Source of the DNA: an uncultured Pelagibacteraceae bacterium
GTDB taxonomy: Bacteria; Pseudomonadota; Alphaproteobacteria; Pelagibacterales; Pelagibacteraceae
Length of the DNA: 48,407 bases
Reading direction: 5' to 3'
NCBI GenBank assembly: GCA_902627745.1
Contig: CACOKG010000006.1
Span: 1 to 48,407, forward strand
Made by a program: the position numbers and the translations under genes. Under the pieces are notes generated by a model. The model saw only the letters and a list, made by a program, of their open reading frames with translations, did no database searches and had not been told where the DNA came from. Of the stretch, positions 42,811 to 48,407 are shown piece after piece (positions within the stretch are counted from its first letter, which is position 1; the number at the start of each line of letters is the position of its first letter).

Positions 42811-43989
42811 TTATTTTAGAGCTTTTATACCAGGAAGTTCTTTTCCTTCAAGATATTCTAAAAAAGCACCACCAGCAGTTGAAACAAAATTAAAATCTTT
42901 AATTGCATTTAGCTGATTAACAACCGCCACAGTATCTCCTCCACCAACTACAGAAAAAATTGAATCATTTTTATTTTTTTTAATAATTGTTTTTGCAATC
43001 TCAATGCTACCTTTAGCAAAATTTGGGTTTTCAAAATAACCAGCAGGACCATTCCAAAGAACTGTTTCGCTATTTTCAATTATATTTTTTATTCTTTTAA
43101 GTGTTTTAGGTCCCACGTCTAAGATTAAATCATCATCTGTTATGTCCTTGAGATCTTTTATCTGAGCATCGTCATCTGCACTTTTGCCAATTAAAACATC
43201 TTCTGGATAAGTAACTTCACAGAGTGCATTTTTTGAAATTTCAAAAATTTCTTGTATTATACTTTCACAATTTTCCTCATTAATTGATTTTCCAATTTTA
43301 TTACCTTTGAAGCTCAGAATATTGTTAGCCATACCTCCCACAAAGATTATGTTATTAAATTTAGGTATTAAATTTTTGATTATATCTATTTTTGTAGAAA
43401 TTTTTGATCCACCAATAATACAAGTAATTGGTTTTTTGATTTCAATCGTAACTTTTTTTAAAGCATTTACCTCAGTCTCAAATTGTAATCCAGCAAATGA
43501 TGGCAGAAATTCTGTAATTTTGCATACCGAGGCATGTGTTCTATGTGAGCAAGAAAAAGCGTCATTTACGAACAAATCTGCAAAACTAGCTAGGTGTTTT
43601 GAAAAATTTGACTCATTCTTTTCTTCTGCTGCATAAAATCTTATGTTTTCAAAAAAGACAACTTTCTCCTCAGGCTCTTTAAATAAATCATCTCTTTTGA
43701 TTTTTAAAATGTCCTCACTTATAAAGTTGACTTTAGTTTGTATCTTTTTTTCTAAGTAATCACAAATTGGTTTAAGAGAGAGATCTTTATTAAATTTGCC
43801 TTTAGGGCGTCCGACATGAGAAATTATTAAAATTTTTGCATTTTTTTTTATTAAAAATTCGACAACAGGTATAATTTTAATTATTCTGGTTTCGTCGATA
43901 ATGTCACCATTTTTCAAAGGGACGTTTAGGTCTAATCTTAATAAAACTCTCTTACTACTAAGATTTTCACAATCTTTAATATTGTTCAT
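42811..43989 (-). CDS. pgk: Phosphoglycerate kinase
   Basis: A two-lobe kinase of 392 residues. It shows KRVLLRLDLNVPLKNGDI, LIISHVGRPKG, FVNDAFSCSHRTHASV and, near the C-terminus, VLWNGPAGYFE with FSVVGGGDTVAVV. It interconverts 1,3-bisphosphoglycerate and 3-phosphoglycerate with ATP. It shares one base with gap and starts the next gene after a single base, so translation is coupled. Confidence 0.95.
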   Translation of the reverse strand: MNNIKDCENLSSKRVLLRLDLNVPLKNGDIIDETRIIKIIPVVEFLIKKNAKILIISHVGRPKGKFNKDLSLKPICDYLEKKIQTKVNFISEDILKIKRDDLFKEPEEKVVFFENIRFYAAEEKNESNFSKHLASFADLFVNDAFSCSHRTHASVCKITEFLPSFAGLQFETEVNALKKVTIEIKKPITCIIGGSKISTKIDIIKNLIPKFNNIIFVGGMANNILSFKGNKIGKSINEENCESIIQEIFEISKNALCEVTYPEDVLIGKSADDDAQIKDLKDITDDDLILDVGPKTLKRIKNIIENSETVLWNGPAGYFENPNFAKGSIEIAKTIIKKNKNDSIFSVVGGGDTVAVVNQLNAIKDFNFVSTAGGAFLEYLEGKELPGIKALK

Positions 43990-44990
43990 TAAGAATTCTT
44001 ATGAAGGTATTCTACAATATCACACATTCTATTTGAGAAACCCCATTCGTTATCATACCAGGCTGAAATTTTACCCATATTTTTACTCACCACTTTTGTT
44101 AAGCTTTCGTCTACTATTGAAGAAGCAGGATTATGATTAAAGTCGATTGAAACAAGTTTTTCTTTTGTAGTTTCAAGAATTTTATTTTTTTTGCTAAAAT
44201 TTTGAAATGCTAAATTAATTTTATCAATTGTAATGTCTTTTTTTGTGCAAAAGACTAGTTCAATCAATGAAACATTAGGAGTAGGGACTCTCATAGCCAC
44301 ACCTTCTAATTTACCTTTAAGCGAAGGTATGATCTCACCAATTGCTTTTGATGCACCTGTTGAGGTTGGTACAATAGACTGGCTTGCTGATCTAGCTCTT
44401 CTTGGGTCTTTGTGAGAATTGTCTAATATTCTTTGATCACTTGTAAAAGAATGAATTGTGGTCATAAACCCTTTTTCAATTTCGAAATTTTCGTTTAAAA
44501 CATGAGCCACAGGGGCAAGACAATTTGTTGTGCAAGAAGCAGCAGATATAATCTTATCCTCTTTTTTTAATTCAGTCTCATTTACTCCAAATACAATAGT
44601 CTTGTCAGCATCTTTACATGGGGCAGAAACAATAACTCTTTTTGCACCATTTTTAATATGCGTTAGTAATTTTTCTTTTGAGTTAAATTTACCTGTACAT
44701 TCTAAAACATACTCCACTCCATGTTTATTCCAATTAATATCATTTAAATTTGTTTCTTGGCCAAATAAAATTTTATCTTTGTTGATAATAATATGATTTT
44801 CATCAAAATCTATTTCTGCATTAAATTTTCCGTGAATAGAGTCATATTTTAATAGAGATGAACATGTTTCAGAATTAGTTCTATTATTGATGTATTTAAT
44901 TTCTATATTTTTATTTTTATTCTCGATAATTGATCGAACAATCATTCTTCCAATTCTACCCATTCCATTTATTCCAATTTTGACTGTCAT
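43989..44990 (-). CDS. gap: Glyceraldehyde-3-phosphate dehydrogenase
   Basis: A GAPDH of 333 residues. The NAD site is [17 protein letters not shown], the catalytic cysteine is in [13 protein letters not shown] near residue 150, and [12 protein letters not shown] is near the end. It interconverts glyceraldehyde-3-phosphate and 1,3-bisphosphoglycerate. It overlaps tkt by 4 bases and pgk by one. Confidence 0.95.
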   Translation of the reverse strand: MTVKIGINGMGRIGRMIVRSIIENKNKNIEIKYINNRTNSETCSSLLKYDSIHGKFNAEIDFDENHIIINKDKILFGQETNLNDINWNKHGVEYVLECTGKFNSKEKLLTHIKNGAKRVIVSAPCKDADKTIVFGVNETELKKEDKIISAASCTTNCLAPVAHVLNENFEIEKGFMTTIHSFTSDQRILDNSHKDPRRARSASQSIVPTSTGASKAIGEIIPSLKGKLEGVAMRVPTPNVSLIELVFCTKKDITIDKINLAFQNFSKKNKILETTKEKLVSIDFNHNPASSIVDESLTKVVSKNMGKISAWYDNEWGFSNRMCDIVEYLHKNS

Positions 44991-46990
44991 AATCTTTTTT
45001 TAATTTTTTTTACTATAACTTCTGAGCTTAATCCAAAGTGATTATATATATCTTTATAAGGCGCACTTTTTCCAAAATCATCAATGCCAAAATTAAGTCC
45101 TTCGCTGCCAGTATATTTTTTCCAATAACCAGTTTCAGAGGCCTCTATAGAAATTACAAGCTTAGTTTCATTTAAAATTTTATTTTTATAGGCTTCACTT
45201 TGTTGATCAAATAATTCCTGGCAAGGCATTGATACTACTTTTGAATAAATACCATCTGTGGCTAATTTATGACCTACATTGATTGCTAAATTAGTTTCTG
45301 ATCCAGTTGCTAAAATCGTTACTCTTAAGTCGTCTCCTGTTCTTAAAATTTCATAAGCACCGAAAGAAGATTTGTTTGTAGATGAATATTCTAATCTCAC
45401 AGGGTCAATTCTCTGCCTAGTTAAAGCTATTACACTTGGAGCGTTTTTATTTTCAAGCGCTAATTGCCAACACTCAAAAGTTTCAATTGTATCTGCAGGT
45501 CTAAAAACATTTAAATTAGGAATTGATCTTAAACTAGCTAATTGTTCAATTGGTTGATGCGTTGGACCGTCTTCTCCAAGTCCGATCGAGTCATGAGTGA
45601 AAATATAAATCACTCTTTGATTCATCATTGCGGCTAATCTAATTGATGGTTTACAATAATCACTAAAGATTAAGAATGTTCCTCCATAAGGTATTAAACC
45701 ACTATGCAAAGACAAACCATTCATAATACCGCACATAGCGTGTTCTCTTACTCCATAATGTATATAATTTCCTTTAAAATTTCCTGGTTTAATTATTTCA
45801 TGTTTTTTTGTTTTAGTGTTATTTGAACCAGCCAAATCAGCAGATCCCCCAATTAGGTTTGGTAAAGATGATACTAATTCCAAAAACATTTCAGATGATT
45901 TTCTTGTTGCAATAGGATCTGATTTTTTTAAATAGTTTTTTATTGATTTTTCAATTGATTGATTAATCTGATCTTTATGATTTTTGAAACCAGGTGGGTA
46001 ATTATTTTTAAAATGTCTTGATATTGACCATCCCAACCAACCAAACTTTTTTATTTCATTTTGAGATTTGGCTTCATCTTTTTGAGCTTTAATTGATGCT
46101 CTATCGCCAATTTCTTTCCATAATTTTCTGATTTCACTTGGAATTTCAAAAGGTTTATAATTCCAATTTAATTTTTTTCTTACCAAATTAATTTCCTCTT
46201 CGCCTAACGGACTTCCGTGAGAAGATGCTTTTCCACCTTTGTTTGGAGAGCCATAACCAATTGTTGTTTTACATGAAATTGCAAAAGGTTTTTTTGCTTT
46301 TTGAGCTTTTTTAAGTGCTCTAAAAATTTGTTTTTCGTCATGCCCATTTATATCTAAATAATCCCAACCATAACTCTCAAATCTTTTTTTTGTATTATCA
46401 GATACTGCTAAATTAGTTGGCCCATCAATTGATATTGAATTATTATCAAATAATAAAATAAGATTTTTTAACTTAAGGTGACCTGCAAAACTTAACGCTT
46501 CATGGCTTATTCCTTCCATTAAGCATCCATCCCCAGCTAAAACATAAGTCTTATGATTTATAATTTTTTTACCTACCTTATTTTTTAAAATTTCTTCCGC
46601 TAATGCAAAACCGACCGCATTTGCTACGCCTTGACCTAGTGGGCCGGTTGTAGTTTCAATTCCAGATCCTGGGTGATATTCAGGATGTCCTGCGCAAATA
46701 GAGTCTATTTGTCTAAAATTTTTTATATCCTCTAAAGAAACACTTTTGTAACCTGTAAGATAAAGAAGTGAATAAAGAAGCATTGATCCATGCCCAGCCG
46801 ATAAAACAAATCTATCTCTATTTATCCAATCTGGATTTTTAGGATTAAAGTTTAAGAAGTCTTTAAAAAGAACAGTTGCAACATCAGCCATTCCCATTGG
46901 CATACCTGGATGCCCAGAATTAGCTTTTTGGACAGCATCTATAGACAAAAATCTGATACAATTCGCTAATTCTTTATAAAGTTTACTCAA
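44987..46990 (-). CDS. tkt: Transketolase
   Basis: A thiamine-diphosphate enzyme of 667 residues. In order: [34 protein letters not shown], the TPP motif [20 protein letters not shown] ending in [32 protein letters not shown], and a C-terminal domain from about residue 535. It moves two-carbon units in the pentose phosphate pathway. It is the first gene of the leftward train; the 55 bases before it are shared with a divergent coiled-coil gene and must hold both promoters. A functional link to thiE three genes on is of interest because Tkt needs thiamine diphosphate. Confidence 0.95.
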   Translation of the reverse strand: MSKLYKELANCIRFLSIDAVQKANSGHPGMPMGMADVATVLFKDFLNFNPKNPDWINRDRFVLSAGHGSMLLYSLLYLTGYKSVSLEDIKNFRQIDSICAGHPEYHPGSGIETTTGPLGQGVANAVGFALAEEILKNKVGKKIINHKTYVLAGDGCLMEGISHEALSFAGHLKLKNLILLFDNNSISIDGPTNLAVSDNTKKRFESYGWDYLDINGHDEKQIFRALKKAQKAKKPFAISCKTTIGYGSPNKGGKASSHGSPLGEEEINLVRKKLNWNYKPFEIPSEIRKLWKEIGDRASIKAQKDEAKSQNEIKKFGWLGWSISRHFKNNYPPGFKNHKDQINQSIEKSIKNYLKKSDPIATRKSSEMFLELVSSLPNLIGGSADLAGSNNTKTKKHEIIKPGNFKGNYIHYGVREHAMCGIMNGLSLHSGLIPYGGTFLIFSDYCKPSIRLAAMMNQRVIYIFTHDSIGLGEDGPTHQPIEQLASLRSIPNLNVFRPADTIETFECWQLALENKNAPSVIALTRQRIDPVRLEYSSTNKSSFGAYEILRTGDDLRVTILATGSETNLAINVGHKLATDGIYSKVVSMPCQELFDQQSEAYKNKILNETKLVISIEASETGYWKKYTGSEGLNFGIDDFGKSAPYKDIYNHFGLSSEVIVKKIKKRL

Positions 46991-47045
46991 GTAATTATCC
47001 TGCCTAGACTAAGAAGATTCTATTTAATAATATAATTATATATAT

Positions 47046-47369
47046 ATGAATTCTGTGATCGAAAAAGAAAAAAAATTAAATTTAGCTTTAGCAAAATTAA
47101 AAAATTTAAACTTAAAAAACCCTGACGTTAAAAAAAATATAGAGAATTTAAGTAGTCAAAAAAATCAATTAGAAATTGAAAAGCAAGAAATAGAAGAAAA
47201 ATATAAAAGTTTAATTAATGATTATAATAGTTTAAGTAAAAAATTAGACGAATTACAAAATCAAGAAAAAGCTGAACAAAAAAGACAGATTGAGTTTTCT
47301 GAAAAAATTGATGAATTAAATCAAGAAACAGATATTTTGTTAGATGAGATAGATAAATGGCAAACGTAA
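47046..47369 (+). CDS. Small coiled-coil protein, DUF4164-like
   Basis: A 107-residue protein that is almost entirely heptad-repeat coiled coil from about residue 25 to the end, rich in Lys, Glu, Gln and Leu. It resembles the DUF4164 proteins that sit before zapA in alphaproteobacteria. No signal peptide or membrane segment is present. Its end overlaps zapA by 13 bases, so coupled expression and a link with cell division are likely. A TATAAT at 47031-47036 could be its -10, without a good -35. Function not established. Confidence 0.7.
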   Translation: MNSVIEKEKKLNLALAKLKNLNLKNPDVKKNIENLSSQKNQLEIEKQEIEEKYKSLINDYNSLSKKLDELQNQEKAEQKRQIEFSEKIDELNQETDILLDEIDKWQT

Positions 47370-47803
47370 GTATTAAGTTTAACGGGAAAGAATTTTTGTT
47401 GTCTTGTGAGGACGGCCAGGAAGAGCATCTTGAAGAATTATTAATTCAAATCAATCAGAAATTTAATAATCTTAAAAATGAGCTTGGAAATCTTGGAGAG
47501 AATAAACTTCTGTTAATCACAGCTGTTAAAGTAATGGATGAATATTATGAAACTAAAAAAAAAGTAGATCAAAAAAAGAATGAGTTGAGAGATCTCTCAA
47601 ATAAATTTAAAGAGCTTAAAACTTTAATTTATGAGTATAGAGATAAAAAAGAGCTGGAAATAAACTCACTTAATAAAGATCACCTTAAATTAAAAAATGA
47701 AATTGAAATAAATCAAAAGAGTTATGAGAAGTTAATTGACGAAGCTGCTGATGAAATTTCAAGTTTTGTTGATAAAGCAAATTTAGAAAATATTTCTAAG
47801 TAA
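47357..47803 (+). CDS. zapA: Cell division protein ZapA
   Basis: The N-terminal 75 residues match ZapA: MANVSIKFNGKEFLLSCEDG, then HLEELLIQINQKFNNL and LLLITAVKVMDEYYE. The remaining half is a long coiled coil, making it about 148 residues against roughly 100-110 in most relatives. ZapA binds FtsZ and bundles its filaments at the division ring. It overlaps the coiled-coil gene upstream. Confidence 0.85.
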   Translation: MANVSIKFNGKEFLLSCEDGQEEHLEELLIQINQKFNNLKNELGNLGENKLLLITAVKVMDEYYETKKKVDQKKNELRDLSNKFKELKTLIYEYRDKKELEINSLNKDHLKLKNEIEINQKSYEKLIDEAADEISSFVDKANLENISK

Positions 47804-47810
47804 AATTCTA

Positions 47811-48353
47811 GTGAATAAATCTGAGATTAGAAAAAAATTATTAAAAGCAAGGAAACTAAATAACAATAAAAATTTAGTCATAAAATTTAGTAATATTGTA
47901 AAAATTTTAAAAAAAGAAAAAGTAAATAGAAAAATAATTGGTGGTTATTATCCATATAATCATGAAGTTGATTCAATTCAAATTCTAAATAAACTTGAAA
48001 AACTTGGTTATCAAATATCATTGCCAAAAATTAAAAAAAATAATCAAATGGATTTTTTATACTGGTCAACAAAAGAGCCTCTATCAATAAATAAATATGG
48101 AATACCTGAACCTTCATCAGATCAAATTGTCTACCCAAGTATTCTTTTAGTACCACTTGTAGCTTTTGATAATCATTTAAATAGAATAGGTTATGGAGGT
48201 GGTTATTACGATAGGTATATTAAGAAGGTAAAAAAAAACAAAAAAATTATATTAATTGGGTTGGCTTATTCTTTTCAAAAAGTAAAAAAAATACCAGCTA
48301 AAAAATATGATATGAAACTGGATTTTATTGTAACAGATAAAAATTTTATATGA
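47811..48353 (+). CDS. fau: 5-formyltetrahydrofolate cyclo-ligase
   Basis: A protein of 180 residues starting from GTG (MNKSEIRKKLLKARKLNNNK). The fold's signature is RIGYGGGYYDRYIKK in the C-terminal half, followed by ILIGLAYSFQKVKKIP. It uses ATP to close 5-formyl-THF to 5,10-methenyl-THF. It follows zapA by 7 bases, the neighbourhood also seen in other proteobacteria, and overlaps the next gene by 4. Confidence 0.9.
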   Translation: MNKSEIRKKLLKARKLNNNKNLVIKFSNIVKILKKEKVNRKIIGGYYPYNHEVDSIQILNKLEKLGYQISLPKIKKNNQMDFLYWSTKEPLSINKYGIPEPSSDQIVYPSILLVPLVAFDNHLNRIGYGGGYYDRYIKKVKKNKKIILIGLAYSFQKVKKIPAKKYDMKLDFIVTDKNFI

Positions 48354-48407
48354 GAATTTTATTTTTAGGAGATGTGGTAGGGAACTCAGGTTGTTTAAAA
48401 ATAATGA
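48350..48407 (+). CDS. YmdB-type metallophosphoesterase, first 19 residues
   Basis: The window ends 58 bases into this gene. The start, MRILFLGDVVGNSGCLKIM, is the opening of the YmdB/TIGR00282 metallophosphoesterase family, with the metal-binding GD in LGDVVG. It overlaps the preceding stop codon by 4 bases. Family members hydrolyse cyclic nucleotides. Confidence 0.75.
   Translation, partial: MRILFLGDVVGNSGCLKIM

Overview
The window looks like a chromosome segment of a SAR11 alphaproteobacterium (Pelagibacterales, near Candidatus Pelagibacter). It is extremely A+T rich, proteins are loaded with Lys, Asn and Ile, genes are packed with 1-14 base overlaps, and the transhydrogenase alpha subunit is split. 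It also carries the alphaproteobacterial DUF1013/TrcR gene. A 5S rRNA gene stands alone at the right end of a very large surface-polysaccharide cluster, with no 16S or 23S in the window. This is the arrangement known for hypervariable region 2 (HVR2) of Candidatus P. ubique, which is inserted between 23S and 5S.

Region 1 (1-34653) is the polysaccharide island. Four leftmost genes read leftwards: hisF-like (cut by the window edge), hisH-like, an N-acetyl-sugar amidotransferase and a sulfotransferase-like gene. A MarR-type EPS-associated regulator with an apparent operator (2962-2978) sits at the divergence point. From 3332 to 32917 almost everything reads rightwards as one long train. (a) 3332-7241: HMGL-type aldolase fusion, KdsB-like cytidylyltransferase, radical SAM/SPASM protein and SDR, a cassette I cannot assign to a described pathway. 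(b) 7280-15251: a nucleotide-sugar dehydrogenase followed by a full legionaminic-acid-type set (LegB, C, H, I, G, F and PtmE-like). (c) 17337-24533: CDP-glucose-derived deoxysugar genes with a C-methyltransferase. (d) 21464-32917: glycosyltransferases, an O-antigen ligase/polymerase, a WecA/MraY-like initiating transferase, a plant-type GDP-mannose 3,5-epimerase homologue, a WecG/TagA transferase, GalE and a membrane-anchored glucose/sorbosone-dehydrogenase-like propeller. A convergent GT-C-like membrane protein closes the island.

Region 2 (34773-38789) is the conserved flank. An rRNA-like promoter drives the orphan 5S, followed 13 bases later by rpmJ, then the small aa3 oxidase subunit IV, pntAA-pntAB-pntB and a transaldolase. 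Initiator tRNA-fMet reads from the other strand.

Region 3 (38796-46990) is a leftward housekeeping train: tkt, gap, pgk, fba, thiE, efp, suhB, rpmE, trcR, rpsU and then tRNA-fMet. The thiE gene is split by a one-base shift in a ten-base homopolymer, and rpsU appears to start at ATT. Region 4 (47046-48407) reads rightwards: a DUF4164-like coiled-coil protein, zapA, 5-formyltetrahydrofolate cyclo-ligase and the start of a YmdB-type phosphoesterase.

Taken together, the island should build a repeat unit bearing a nonulosonic acid and a CDP-derived deoxysugar on an undecaprenyl carrier. No flippase or chain-length regulator is visible, so parts of the machinery must lie elsewhere. No stretch longer than about 175 bases lacks a gene. 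Assignments rest on recognised motifs only; no searches were run.
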